This document shows positions 9,125 through 17,408 of a stretch of 64,000 nucleotides of DNA, in pieces. Source of the stretch: Pseudoflavitalea sp. G-6-1-2. GTDB lineage: Bacteria > Bacteroidota > Bacteroidia > Chitinophagales > Chitinophagaceae. Location of the stretch: assembly GCF_012927185.1 (NCBI RefSeq), contig NZ_JABBGB010000001.1:2254543-2318542 (forward strand). The letters run 5' to 3'. The notes below the pieces were generated by a model that had not been told where the DNA came from, made no database searches, and saw only the letters and a list, made by a program, of their open reading frames with translations. Position numbers and translations under genes: made by a program. How positions within the stretch are numbered: the first letter of the stretch is position 1; every line of letters begins with the position of its first letter.

Positions 9125-9718
9125 ATGAAAAAGAGAACCCTGTATCTTTTACCCCTGGCTTTATTATTATGTACTGCCTCTGCTTCTTTTGCACAAGGAC
9201 TTCACTTTGGCGTTAAAGCAGGTGCGAACATTCTGAAAGTAGATGGAAAGAGTTTCAATGATGGATTCAAGTTCGGGTATAACGTGGGAGCATTTGCAGA
9301 GATCAACTTTACAGACAAGTTTGGCATTCAGCCGGAAGTATTGTGGCATCAGACGAATTACCGTTCTGGCGACCGTTTCAGCAATATCTATCCCGGTGGT
9401 GTGAACGATGTGAAAGGTAAACTCAATTACCTGAGCGTTCCGGTATTGCTGAGCTATTCTCCTGTTAAATTGATCTCCATTCAGGCAGGTCCTCAGTTTG
9501 GTATTCTTTTGAATCAGGACAAGAATCTTTTCAACAACGGAAAGGATGCATTCAAAAAAGGTGATTTCTCCTTACTCGGCGGCGTTCAGGTGAATGTGGG
9601 CGGACTGAAAGTTGGAGGAAGATACCTTATCGGATTGTCGAACATCAATGATGTTGGCAGCAGCGAGAAATGGAAAAACCAGGGCTTCCAGCTGTATGTT
9701 GGACTTCGCATCATCTAA
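9125..9718 (+). CDS. Outer-membrane beta-barrel protein (PorT-like), first tandem copy
   Basis: The 197-residue protein carries a signal peptide (MKKRTLYLLPLALLLCTASA, cut near SFAQ). Alternating short strands follow, starting LHFGVKAGANILKVDG and ending in a strand with terminal hydrophobics (GFQLYVGLRII), typical of an outer-membrane beta-barrel of about eight strands. It belongs to the widespread Bacteroidota 'porin family / outer membrane beta-barrel' group; transport or scaffolding function is unknown. The next gene is a close paralog. The upstream gene ends 155 bp earlier, so this one probably has its own promoter. Confidence 0.8.
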   Translation: MKKRTLYLLPLALLLCTASASFAQGLHFGVKAGANILKVDGKSFNDGFKFGYNVGAFAEINFTDKFGIQPEVLWHQTNYRSGDRFSNIYPGGVNDVKGKLNYLSVPVLLSYSPVKLISIQAGPQFGILLNQDKNLFNNGKDAFKKGDFSLLGGVQVNVGGLKVGGRYLIGLSNINDVGSSEKWKNQGFQLYVGLRII

Positions 9719-9820
9719 TCATGAAGGTTGAATGGTTGGCGCTTTTTTTCTATATGTTCCATCAAAAGAGGTACCTTGTAGCCGCAAAACCTTTTCATGG
9801 AAATCCAAAAATCAATATGT

Positions 9821-10408
9821 ATGAAAAAAAGAATGCTGGCTCTTTTTTCCGGCATGATGCTATTCTCGATTACCTGCATGGCTCAGAGTCTGCACGTAGG
9901 CATTAAAGCAGGCGCCAATATTTTCAAGGTAGACGGAAAATCGTTCAACGACGAATTCAAGTTCGGTTATCATATCGGCGCATTTGGAGAAGTGTATATC
10001 AACGAAAAATGGGGCGTACAACCGGAACTGTTATTCAGCCAGACGAACTTCCGTACCGGAAACGGTTTCAACAGCGTTTATCCCAATGGCGTAAGCGATG
10101 TAAAAGGAAAACTGAATTACCTGAGCATTCCTGTGCTGCTTTGTTACCGGCCCCTCAGCCTGGTAGCCATTCAGCTCGGACCACAGTTCGGCACATTGCT
10201 GAATCAGGATAAGAACCTGCTCAACAATGGCAAGGAAGCTTTCAAAAAAGGCGACTTCTCCCTGCTCGTAGGCGCACAGCTGAACCTGATGAAATTCAAA
10301 GTGGGCGCACGTTATGTGATTGGTCTCAACGATATCAATGATGTGGAAGACTCACACAAATGGAAGAATCAGGGTTTTCAGCTTTATGTAGGCGCAAGAA
10401 TATTATGA
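9821..10408 (+). CDS. Outer-membrane beta-barrel protein, second tandem copy
   Basis: The 195-residue paralog of the preceding gene is clearly similar over its whole length, with shared segments KVDGKSFND, DVKGKLNYLS, GKEAFKKGDFSLL and KWKNQGFQLYVG. I chose the ATG at 9821 because it starts a proper signal peptide (MKKRMLALFSGMMLFS, cut near CMAQ); the frame is open eight codons further upstream. Both genes have the same ATGTATGAAAAA context at the start, which fits a recent duplication. A bidirectional terminator follows 32 bp after the stop. Confidence 0.8.
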   Translation: MKKRMLALFSGMMLFSITCMAQSLHVGIKAGANIFKVDGKSFNDEFKFGYHIGAFGEVYINEKWGVQPELLFSQTNFRTGNGFNSVYPNGVSDVKGKLNYLSIPVLLCYRPLSLVAIQLGPQFGTLLNQDKNLLNNGKEAFKKGDFSLLVGAQLNLMKFKVGARYVIGLNDINDVEDSHKWKNQGFQLYVGARIL

Positions 10409-10440
10409 GCCCTCTGTAAAACATAAAGTACTTAAAGAAA

Positions 10441-10470
10441 GAAGGTGTTCCGATTTTCCGGAACACCTTC
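10441..10470. terminator. Bidirectional intrinsic terminator
   Basis: A 12-bp perfect stem GAAGGTGTTCCG/CGGAACACCTTC has a six-base loop, flanked by TTCTTTT on the plus side and A-rich sequence on the other. It separates the barrel genes from the convergent T9SS gene. Confidence 0.9.
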
Positions 10471-10494
10471 TTCTTTTGTAAACATTGCAGAGGC

Positions 10495-13062
10495 TTACTT
10501 CTTCAGTATTTTGAAATTGTTCTTCTTATTGTTCTCTTCAATGATGAAATAATACAAACCTGCAGGCAGGCTGCGTATATCAACCTTGGTGGTTCTTCCG
10601 GTGAGCACTTGTGTTTTGAAGGCAACACCTGTTATGCTCACTATCCTCAGTGTGGCGTTGTTGCCGGTGCCGGAAACGGTTACTTCATCTTTTGCAGGAT
10701 TGGGCGAAACCGTGATGCGGCCTGCATTTCCAAACTCAAGATGTTTCACTGCACTGTAATCCGGTTTGCCATCGAGATCGGTTTGCTGTATGCGATAGTA
10801 CACGGTGCCATCGTTTGGTCCGTTGTCAGTGAAGTCGTAGCTCAGCGGTTGTGTGCTGTTGCCATTGCTGGCTTTGCTTGCAACAAAACCGAGGTTGCTC
10901 CAGGTTTCACCGTCGGCACTACGCTGAATGGTGAATCCTTTATTGTTCAGCTCTGTAGAAGTAGACCAGCGGATGATGGCTTTGCTTCCGGCTTTGTTTA
11001 CGTCGAACGATTGCCAGCGTACAGGCAGTCCGCAGGTGATGTTTACCGTTACATCGTCGGAGCTCACACAAGATCCGGTAGGATTGGGTGTGGTGATGCT
11101 CCATGTAAATGTATAGGTGCCAGGTACACTGAGACCGGTTACTGTTGTAGACGGGCTGGTAGGGGTGCCGAACACCGGTGCCGATCCCGCAGGAGAAGAA
11201 GCTACGGTCCACAATCCGGTACCAACGCCGGTTGCATTGCCTAAGAGGCTGGTGCTGGTTACGCATCCGAGTGTTTGATCACTGCCTGCATTTGAGTTGA
11301 GGAAATTATTCACGTGCAGCGTGATGTCGAACTCAAGCGGGGTTGCAATGCCTGAGCATGCGAACTCCTGTTCGAGAATTGGTCCCGCACCATTGCCCGA
11401 GAAATAAGAACCACGGATTACGTAATCACCCGCTGCATCGATATTGGAAACCTGTATGGTGCTATTGGTGATGCCGCGTTGATCGGAAGTTGGGAATACC
11501 AGCGGAGAAGAACCCGGAGGTTGAGAGATTACGTTGAAATTGTAGTATCCTCCAAAATCCTGCAGGTAGCTGGAATTTACTACACCCTGGAATACCGGTG
11601 GCATCGCCATGTTGAAGCTGATCTGTCCGGCTCCGGGATAACAAACCGTCTGTTCCTGCGGAGCAAGCGGCTGCCTGTTGTTATCGGTAATATGGATGAA
11701 GTATGATTGTGGAATGGTACAAGGGCTTGTTCCAACGCTGAGGTCTATGCGATAAGTACCCACTACCCATCCGCTGGCGCCGGGGTTTACGCTAATGCTC
11801 CGATTCATTGTTCCGGCACCACTTTGTACAAAGGTTGGTGTGCTGGCTCCGGGAGGCAGTATGCCTGCACTTGCAGCAGTTACCACAGTTGACGGTGGAT
11901 CGGCCGCATTAATATCAAAGTAGAACAATTCCGGTGTAGCTGTTCCGGCAGTGCCGCAATGTACTTCACCGGCTGAACCGCCAAATGAATACACTGCCAG
12001 CTGCTCAGGCGCACCATGACCAGCCGGTTGAAAATTCAGCTGACCCGGATTCATTCCTGAAATGGTATAGGTCATCGGTGCAGAAGTTACAGTACCACAG
12101 CAGTTGCTGACGGTGATTGTAAAAGTGTATGCGCCGGGAACAGTAGCCCCGGTTACATAAAGTCTTCTGCTTTCCAGTTTATCGTACACCATATTTGCTC
12201 CACCCGGTTGGGATGTAACGTTGATGGATACTGTAGTTCCATTGGCTGTGTTACCGGATGATCCCGGAGTGGAAGTAGCAAAGTCAGGTGTATTGGAAGG
12301 CAGATCGATGTATTGCACGGAGCTGCCATCACTGCATCGTGAAATATCGGCAACCGGAATATTGGGATTGGGGCAAAAACGTACCACCGTAGTGTCTTTA
12401 TAGGTACAAATGCCTCCGGGAGATGTGATGGTGAGTATTGCCCAGTATGCAGGATCGATATCGTGATCCGCTTTATTGATCAGCGAAAAGTTTGGCGTTG
12501 CACTGGTTGTGCTGCTGAACGATGAATTGGTGGTTACCGTTCCTCCAAATGATTCGAAACTGTAGATGTTCACGGCAGTCCAGGTTCCGGTGAAACCGGG
12601 AGGGATCACACCATCCAGCTGTACAGTTCCGGTTGTTGCGCAGATACCTGTCTTATCAGGTCCGGCAGTAAAACTTGCGGGCCTTGGATGTGCTGTAACT
12701 GTTACGTTTGAGGTGGAAGTTCCGGTACCGCAGGGCTGGCTCAGCTGGAATACATAGTTTCCATCGGCCGTCATTCCGGTGATACCCGTTGTAAGTGAAT
12801 TCGGAGAGCTGATCACGGGTGTAACCGGACCAGAAACAAAACTCCATGTCGGGCTGCCGCTGACTGTTCCGGAAGCGGTGCCGTTCAGCGTGGCAGTTGA
12901 TCCGCAGACAGTAAAGTTCCCCCCTGCATTGGCCGAGCAGTTCTGTGCTTCTGCAGAGGCAGACAGCAATAGCAGGGCTACCGGAACCAGCCACTTTATT
13001 CTACTGCATTGTCTGGAAACAATGGCCTGCAACCGGCCATGGAAAGTAAATCTAGCTTTCAT
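10495..13062 (-). CDS. Secreted surface protein with T9SS type A sorting domain
   Basis: The 855-residue protein has a long N-terminal leader with a hydrophobic core at about 24-40, cut near AEAQN. Ig/PKD-like beta-sandwich segments fill about 40-690, with motifs such as GLWTVASSPAGSAPVFG and VPGTYTFTWSI; paired cysteines recur. A fibronectin-like segment at about 690-780 (RWSTSTELNNKGFTIQRS) leads to the C-terminal sorting tail with VSPNPAKDEV and LPAGLYYFII, the type A signal recognised by the type IX system. It is probably exported and attached to the cell surface as an adhesin or matrix protein. No catalytic domain is seen. Confidence 0.85.
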   Translation of the reverse strand: MKARFTFHGRLQAIVSRQCSRIKWLVPVALLLLSASAEAQNCSANAGGNFTVCGSTATLNGTASGTVSGSPTWSFVSGPVTPVISSPNSLTTGITGMTADGNYVFQLSQPCGTGTSTSNVTVTAHPRPASFTAGPDKTGICATTGTVQLDGVIPPGFTGTWTAVNIYSFESFGGTVTTNSSFSSTTSATPNFSLINKADHDIDPAYWAILTITSPGGICTYKDTTVVRFCPNPNIPVADISRCSDGSSVQYIDLPSNTPDFATSTPGSSGNTANGTTVSINVTSQPGGANMVYDKLESRRLYVTGATVPGAYTFTITVSNCCGTVTSAPMTYTISGMNPGQLNFQPAGHGAPEQLAVYSFGGSAGEVHCGTAGTATPELFYFDINAADPPSTVVTAASAGILPPGASTPTFVQSGAGTMNRSISVNPGASGWVVGTYRIDLSVGTSPCTIPQSYFIHITDNNRQPLAPQEQTVCYPGAGQISFNMAMPPVFQGVVNSSYLQDFGGYYNFNVISQPPGSSPLVFPTSDQRGITNSTIQVSNIDAAGDYVIRGSYFSGNGAGPILEQEFACSGIATPLEFDITLHVNNFLNSNAGSDQTLGCVTSTSLLGNATGVGTGLWTVASSPAGSAPVFGTPTSPSTTVTGLSVPGTYTFTWSITTPNPTGSCVSSDDVTVNITCGLPVRWQSFDVNKAGSKAIIRWSTSTELNNKGFTIQRSADGETWSNLGFVASKASNGNSTQPLSYDFTDNGPNDGTVYYRIQQTDLDGKPDYSAVKHLEFGNAGRITVSPNPAKDEVTVSGTGNNATLRIVSITGVAFKTQVLTGRTTKVDIRSLPAGLYYFIIEENNKKNNFKILKK

Positions 13063-13379
13063 GAGATAGTAATTTTAGGTTTCGATACAAAGGCATACTT
13101 ATCCCTTGTGTGCGGGATAATAAGTTGTAAGGAATTCAGAGCTGGATTACTTCAGGAGCGTAAATTGGGTTGGGGGGAATGAATCGTAGGTTTGCTCCTG
13201 CGGATAACAAGGTTATTGCGAATTAAATATACCAAAAAATACAGGTTGGCAGCGCAAAATTTATGGATCAGGGTGATGGGTGCCCTACTGGTGCTTCAGT
13301 GATAATAGAAATAGGGAAATATGTAAAATGGAAAAGGCTGACCACGCGGATCAGCCAATGGTATGGTGCATGGATTGAT
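13063..13379. other. Intergenic region without a recognisable gene
   Basis: These 317 bp lie between the start of the T9SS gene and the end of the alcohol dehydrogenase gene. Near matches to the -7 element on the minus strand (CAAAATTTA and CAAAAAATA near 13230-13265) are each one base off. No other structure is evident. Confidence 0.4.
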
Positions 13380-14390
13380 TCAGATATTAGTCAATACTAC
13401 ACGGTATCTCGCTTTTCCTTCTTTGAGATGTGTGATGGCTTCATTCACTTTTTCCATCGGGAACTCCTGCACGGTAGGATAGATATTATGGCGAACACAA
13501 AACTCCAGCATGGTGCAGGTGAGGGCGGGGCCTGCACCCGGACTGCCTGCTACAGACTTTCCTCCGTTGATAAGATTCCACCCTGCAATCTGCATCGGTT
13601 CCTCTACAATTCCAACGGTATGGAATTTTCCTTTGGGAGCAAGGCATTCCAGATAACTGTTCCAGTTGAGCGGTACATTGGCGGTGTTGAGAATAAAATT
13701 CAACTGGCCTTTGATCGATTGAAGCGCTTCGTCGCTGGTAGAATCGATCACGCGCGTAGCGCCCATCTGCAATATCTCTGCTTCTTTCGATTTGTTGGAG
13801 CTGAATGCAATTACTTCACAACCCCAGTGTCTCAGAAACCGGATGGCAAGATGTCCCAATCCACCAATTCCGATAACGCCCACTTTATCTGTTGGTCTGA
13901 TATTCTCGGATACAATCGGCGTGAATACGGTACTGCCTCCACAGAAAAGCGGACCGGCTTTGGCCATATCGATGCCTTCAGGAAGTTTCACCACCCAGCT
14001 CCAGTGCCCGCGTACAACATCTGCAAACCCGCCATGGCGGCCTACTTCCGTTTGTTCGATATCGGTGCAAAGCTGATGATCTCCCTGCATGCAATGCGGA
14101 CAATGCATACAGCTTTTAGAGAACCATCCCATACCAACTTTATCGCCCACTTTCAAACCATGTGCATCATCACCGGTGCGGATTATCTCGCCTACGATCT
14201 CATGGCCGGGCACAAGCGGATATTGTGAGAACCCCCAGCTGTTATCGATCATGTTTATATCTGAATAGCATAGCCCGCAATAATGCACTTTGATATCAAC
14301 CTGTTCTCTTCCGATCTCCGGCAGCGTGTATGTGAATGATTCCAATTTCCCACCTGCTGCTTTTACTGCGTATGCGTTAACTGTTGTCAT
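13380..14390 (-). CDS. Zinc-dependent NAD(P) alcohol dehydrogenase (YahK/cinnamyl-ADH type)
   Basis: The 336-residue protein interconverts aldehydes and alcohols with NAD(P)H. It shows the catalytic zinc ligands in CGLCYSD (about 37) and GHEIVGEI (about 62), the structural zinc cluster CMHCPHCMQGDHQLC (about 93-107) and the Rossmann motif GIGGLGHLA (about 170). This set matches the YahK/CAD subgroup, whose members take a broad range of aldehydes and often detoxify them. It has its own promoter element and is followed by no close partner; the AraC gene upstream on the same strand is 73 bp away and may control it. Confidence 0.9.
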   Translation of the reverse strand: MTTVNAYAVKAAGGKLESFTYTLPEIGREQVDIKVHYCGLCYSDINMIDNSWGFSQYPLVPGHEIVGEIIRTGDDAHGLKVGDKVGMGWFSKSCMHCPHCMQGDHQLCTDIEQTEVGRHGGFADVVRGHWSWVVKLPEGIDMAKAGPLFCGGSTVFTPIVSENIRPTDKVGVIGIGGLGHLAIRFLRHWGCEVIAFSSNKSKEAEILQMGATRVIDSTSDEALQSIKGQLNFILNTANVPLNWNSYLECLAPKGKFHTVGIVEEPMQIAGWNLINGGKSVAGSPGAGPALTCTMLEFCVRHNIYPTVQEFPMEKVNEAITHLKEGKARYRVVLTNI

Positions 14391-14404
14391 GCTGAATATT
14401 TATG

Positions 14405-14412
14405 CAAAGCTA
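14405..14412 (-). promoter_or_regulatory. -7 element inside a palindrome, upstream of the alcohol dehydrogenase gene
   Basis: The minus strand reads TAGCTTTG (TANNTTTG consensus) 15 bp before the ATG. It sits within the near-palindrome GCAAAGCTAGTTTTGC at 14404-14419, so a dimeric regulator binding there could block the promoter. Confidence 0.5.
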
Positions 14413-14463
14413 GTTTTGCAATGGCAGGCATAACTACAACAATCAAAGGGATTAGTATGAAAT

Positions 14464-15357
14464 TCAAAGTGCCTGCTGCCGGGTGATGCCGGGAGCATGA
14501 CCGGTTTGTTTTTTGTAGAAATTGTAGAAGTAGTTGGGATATTCGAAACCGAGACTGTAAGCGATATCTGCAACAGGCCAGTCGCTGTGTTTGAGCAATG
14601 AGTCGGCTTCGGTAACGATCCGCTCGGAGATATGAACGGAAGTAGGTTTACCTGTACTTTTTTTCACTGCATTGTTCAGGTGATTCACATGCACGCTCAG
14701 GGCATTGGCGAAATCGCTTGCAGAACGGAGCTTCAATATTCGTTCAGGTGTATCGATAGGAAATTGCCGTTCGAGCAATTCGAGAAAGGAGGCGGTGATG
14801 CGTTCTGCCGCCGTATTGCTTTTGCTGAATGGGGCATCGGGTTCCATCTTCAGCGATTCGTGAATCAGCAGTTGCAGGCGGCTGCGCAACAGATCGTATT
14901 TGAAAGCATAGTCCGAATCGATGTCCCGGAGCATCGACCGGAAAATATCACGCACATTCTTCAGCTGCTCTTTGTTCAGAAAAAACACGCCGTTCTTTTC
15001 AGGACGGAAGAGTGGGGACTGCTGCAGGCTGGAGTTTTTTTGCAGTTCTATCAGGAATTCTTTTTTGAACATGCAGAAGTATCCGGGCTGTTCGGGAGAA
15101 AGCGGCGTCCACGAAAAAGGGAGCTGGGGATGATAGAAAACAAGTGCGGGTTTATCGATCTGTATTTCCTTATCGTGCAAATTGAGTTTGCACTTTCCAA
15201 GGAGCAGGGAGATCTTGTAAAAATCTCTGCGTATGTAAAGCAATGGCTCTGTGCAATATTCGCCATTATCAAACACATTGAAGAGATTGGTAGCGGTATG
15301 CGTAATGCCTCTGTGACGGTAGAATGATTCGGCAGATTCGATGGCTTTCATATTCAT
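14464..15357 (-). CDS. AraC-family transcriptional regulator
   Basis: The 297-residue protein has an N-terminal cupin-like sensing half and a C-terminal double HTH. HTH features are FANALSVHVNHLNNAVKKST and WPVADIAYSLGFEYPNYFYN near the C-terminus. The frame is open to a TTG at 15372, but the ATG at 15357 (MNMKAIES) is the better start; a second ATG lies two codons on. The likely ligand is unknown. The zinc alcohol dehydrogenase gene lies 73 bp downstream in the same direction and is a plausible target. Confidence 0.9.
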   Translation of the reverse strand: MNMKAIESAESFYRHRGITHTATNLFNVFDNGEYCTEPLLYIRRDFYKISLLLGKCKLNLHDKEIQIDKPALVFYHPQLPFSWTPLSPEQPGYFCMFKKEFLIELQKNSSLQQSPLFRPEKNGVFFLNKEQLKNVRDIFRSMLRDIDSDYAFKYDLLRSRLQLLIHESLKMEPDAPFSKSNTAAERITASFLELLERQFPIDTPERILKLRSASDFANALSVHVNHLNNAVKKSTGKPTSVHISERIVTEADSLLKHSDWPVADIAYSLGFEYPNYFYNFYKKQTGHAPGITRQQAL

Positions 15358-15398
15358 TACTACAAAAATCAAAGCACAATGTTTCGCAGGGGCAAAAG

Positions 15399-15423
15399 AA
15401 AAAGCTGCCTTTGCAGCAGCTTT
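15399..15423 (-). terminator. Intrinsic terminator of the DoxX gene
   Basis: The stem AAAGCTGC/GCAGCTTT has a seven-base loop and, read on the minus strand, a T-rich tail (TTTTTCTTTT). It follows the DoxX stop by 28 bp. Confidence 0.75.
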
Positions 15424-15450
15424 GATCCGGTATTTTCACCGACTGAATGC

Positions 15451-15969
15451 TTATGCAGTAGCTTTCGCGTACCTGGGAGCATTGGTCGTTCCATGGGATG
15501 AAGTTCTTCTTGCTGTTAACCAGCGGTCAACGGAGAAACGCCCACTGCCATTGATCGTCAGCACTGCGGCAATAGCCCAGAGCAGCAGATCGAACTCATA
15601 ACCTTCACCTTTCTGATTACCGAACCAGTTCATATAAAAACCGTTGGATTTATGTTCTACAAAGAAGGCGCCTATCATTATCAATCCGATCAGTGCAGCA
15701 TTGATTCTGCCTGCAAATCCGATGATGAGGAGAGCCGCGCCGAGTGATTCTACCAGAATTACAAAGGCTGCTGCGGGAGCGGGCATTCCTACATGGCCTG
15801 TGAAGTAACCCATGCTGCCTTCCCATCCGAATCCGCCGAACCAGCCGAAGGTTTTTTGCACACCATGCGCCAGCATTACCACGCCGAGCATTACACGAAG
15901 GATTGTCCAGTTGATGCTGTTATCTGTTCCGAGGATGTTGAGTTTCTTACAGTAGTTAAAGAGATTCAT
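15451..15969 (-). CDS. DoxX family membrane protein
   Basis: The 172-residue protein has four predicted membrane helices and the DoxX signature: RVMLGVVMLAHGVQKTFGWFGG near the N-terminus, then GMPAPAAAFVILVESLGA and the GFAGRINAALIGLIMIGA helix. DoxX proteins are small quinone-pathway or redox-linked membrane proteins whose exact role is mostly unproven. The basic C-terminal tail of about 25 residues is longer than in many relatives. It is transcribed away from the DUF4345 gene; the shared 196-bp spacer carries a tandem operator-like repeat. Confidence 0.85.
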   Translation of the reverse strand: MNLFNYCKKLNILGTDNSINWTILRVMLGVVMLAHGVQKTFGWFGGFGWEGSMGYFTGHVGMPAPAAAFVILVESLGAALLIIGFAGRINAALIGLIMIGAFFVEHKSNGFYMNWFGNQKGEGYEFDLLLWAIAAVLTINGSGRFSVDRWLTARRTSSHGTTNAPRYAKATA

Positions 15970-16047
15970 AAAATAACGTTTTAGAAAATGTTTGCGTTTG
16001 TGTGATATTGTGATGCAAAGATGCTACGAAACGCAGGGGTGCTCCAA

Positions 16048-16084
16048 TGACCTAGGTTAAGAAATAGACTTGATCTAGGTTAAG
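16048..16084. promoter_or_regulatory. Tandem operator-like repeat between DoxX and DUF4345 genes
   Basis: The 14-base sequence TGACCTAGGTTAAG at 16048-16061 recurs as TGATCTAGGTTAAG at 16071-16084, one mismatch, 23 bp apart (about two helical turns). Each copy is centred on a near-palindrome (TGACCTAGGTTA), the form expected for dimeric Crp/Fnr-type regulators. A Crp/Fnr gene lies at 16646-17218. Confidence 0.6.
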
Positions 16085-16165
16085 TGTTTTGATGGGGCAT
16101 AAATCTTGGCGACCGCCAATATTTTACAGATCAGCAGTATCGAATTTTGACCAAAACATTACACC

Positions 16166-16588
16166 ATGAATGCTGGTTCAAAATTTCTCCGGTTTGCTTC
16201 AAAAGGCTTTGTTGTATTATCTGTGCTGAGTTTGCTCTACGTGAGCATACTCGCCATTTTCGATCCGCAATCTGTGATGGACCTGGTAGGCGTTAAGCTT
16301 CCCAACACGGATTCCATCAGCTCTATCCGTGGTGTGTACGGTGGTGTAGGCGTTACCATTGTTGCATTACTGATCCGTTACCTGCTCACAGATGTTGTAT
16401 CGGCACTGCGTTTTCTTTCCATCTTCTGGGGCGCTTATGCCATATCGAGATTGATCACTATGATCTCAGACGGACCACTCGGCGCATTCGGCATGCAATG
16501 GCTGATGATAGAGTCGGTATTCTGTCTCATTGCAATTGTATTGCTGCTGCAAAATAAAAAGCTGCACCGCAGACCGGCACAGCTGTAA
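16166..16588 (+). CDS. DUF4345 family small membrane protein
   Basis: The 140-residue protein has four predicted membrane helices and the DUF4345 hallmarks SSIRGVYGGVGVTIVAL and FWGAYAISRLITMISDGP. The family function is unknown. It is divergent from the DoxX gene across the tandem repeat at 16048-16084 and convergent with the Crp/Fnr gene, so the three may form one regulatory group concerned with membrane or redox stress; this is inference from position. Confidence 0.8.
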   Translation: MNAGSKFLRFASKGFVVLSVLSLLYVSILAIFDPQSVMDLVGVKLPNTDSISSIRGVYGGVGVTIVALLIRYLLTDVVSALRFLSIFWGAYAISRLITMISDGPLGAFGMQWLMIESVFCLIAIVLLLQNKKLHRRPAQL

Positions 16589-16621
16589 CTATTGTTTCCT
16601 ATGAAGGGTGTTTTTTGAGTG

Positions 16622-16653
16622 AACAGATCAGGTTTGCCTGGTCTGTTATTTTC
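16622..16653. terminator. Terminator between DUF4345 and Crp/Fnr genes
   Basis: AACAGATCAGG and CCTGGTCTGTT form an 11-bp stem with one G-T pair and a four-base loop, followed on the plus strand by ATTTTC. It overlaps the stop codon of the convergent Crp/Fnr gene. Confidence 0.65.
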
Positions 16654-17218
16654 TGTTGCTTCTGATTCTGCTGAGGCTTTCGGGCGTGATGCCGAGATAA
16701 GAAGCGATATGTTTCAGTGAGAGTCTCTGTTCAAATTGTGGGTATCTTACCTGAAATGCACGGTAACGTTCTTCTGCCGTCATGCTCATCGATTCGAAAA
16801 TGCGGTTCTGCATGGCCACATAGGCGCGCTCCAGCAATATTCTGAAATGGCGGTTGAGCTGCGGAATTTCGTCGTATAATTTTTCCAGCGCCTGTCGCTC
16901 GATCATCAGCAGGGTAGAATCTTCCAGCGCTTCCACATCAAAGCGCGAAGGGTTTCCGCTAAGGAAACTGTACATATCTCCCGTCCACCAATCTTCAAAT
17001 GCAAAAGTGAGTGTGCGTTCCTGCCCGTTATCATCCACATAAAAGGAGCGGAGGCATCCTTCGGTAACGAAACATTCGTATCGCATAACGTCGCCTGCCT
17101 GTAAAAGGTATTGTTTGCGGCGAACCTGTTTGGTTCTGATCACGCTGGTAAATCTGTTGATCTCGTCTTCGGTTAGCTGAACGTGTCGGGTGATGTTTTG
17201 AACTATCCTTTCGTACAT
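16646..17218 (-). CDS. Crp/Fnr-family transcriptional regulator
   Basis: The 190-residue protein has a cyclic-nucleotide-binding-like beta-roll at about 20-120 (KQYLLQAGDVMRYECFVTEG, then SFLSGNPSRFDVEALEDS) and a short C-terminal HTH (LSLKHIASYLGITPESLSRI). The cAMP-contacting Arg-Ser pair of true Crp is not present in canonical form, and Fnr cysteines are lacking, as in many Bacteroidota members whose ligand is unknown. An inverted repeat lies directly upstream of its ATG. The nearest candidate targets are the DUF4345 and DoxX genes. Confidence 0.88.
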   Translation of the reverse strand: MYERIVQNITRHVQLTEDEINRFTSVIRTKQVRRKQYLLQAGDVMRYECFVTEGCLRSFYVDDNGQERTLTFAFEDWWTGDMYSFLSGNPSRFDVEALEDSTLLMIERQALEKLYDEIPQLNRHFRILLERAYVAMQNRIFESMSMTAEERYRAFQVRYPQFEQRLSLKHIASYLGITPESLSRIRSNRK

Positions 17219-17223
17219 GGGCT

Positions 17224-17247
17224 AAAGTTACAGGAATTGGTAACTTT
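17224..17247. promoter_or_regulatory. Inverted repeat at the Crp/Fnr gene start
   Basis: AAAGTTAC (17224-17231) and GTAACTTT (17240-17247) form a perfect inverted repeat with an eight-base spacer, only 6 bp upstream of the minus-strand ATG. The plus strand reads TAACTTTG at 17241-17248, an exact -7 element that could serve a transcript running towards lon. Confidence 0.5.
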
Positions 17248-17408
17248 GAAATCAACCTTTGTCTTTTTATCTGCCCTTTTGGCTTACCTGAGCCCCTGGC
17301 ATGCAGCCGCACCTCCGTTGGCATCAAACTTGAACTATAGCCATTCTATTAATAATCATAGGTATTTCACGCTGAGTGTGTTATTTTGTCATTAGATAAA
17401 ATGAAGTA

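Noticed and set aside
13263..14228. 321-codon open frame antisense to the alcohol dehydrogenase gene
   Set aside because: The opposite strand encodes a complete zinc dehydrogenase with all motifs; the frame has no recognisable fold.
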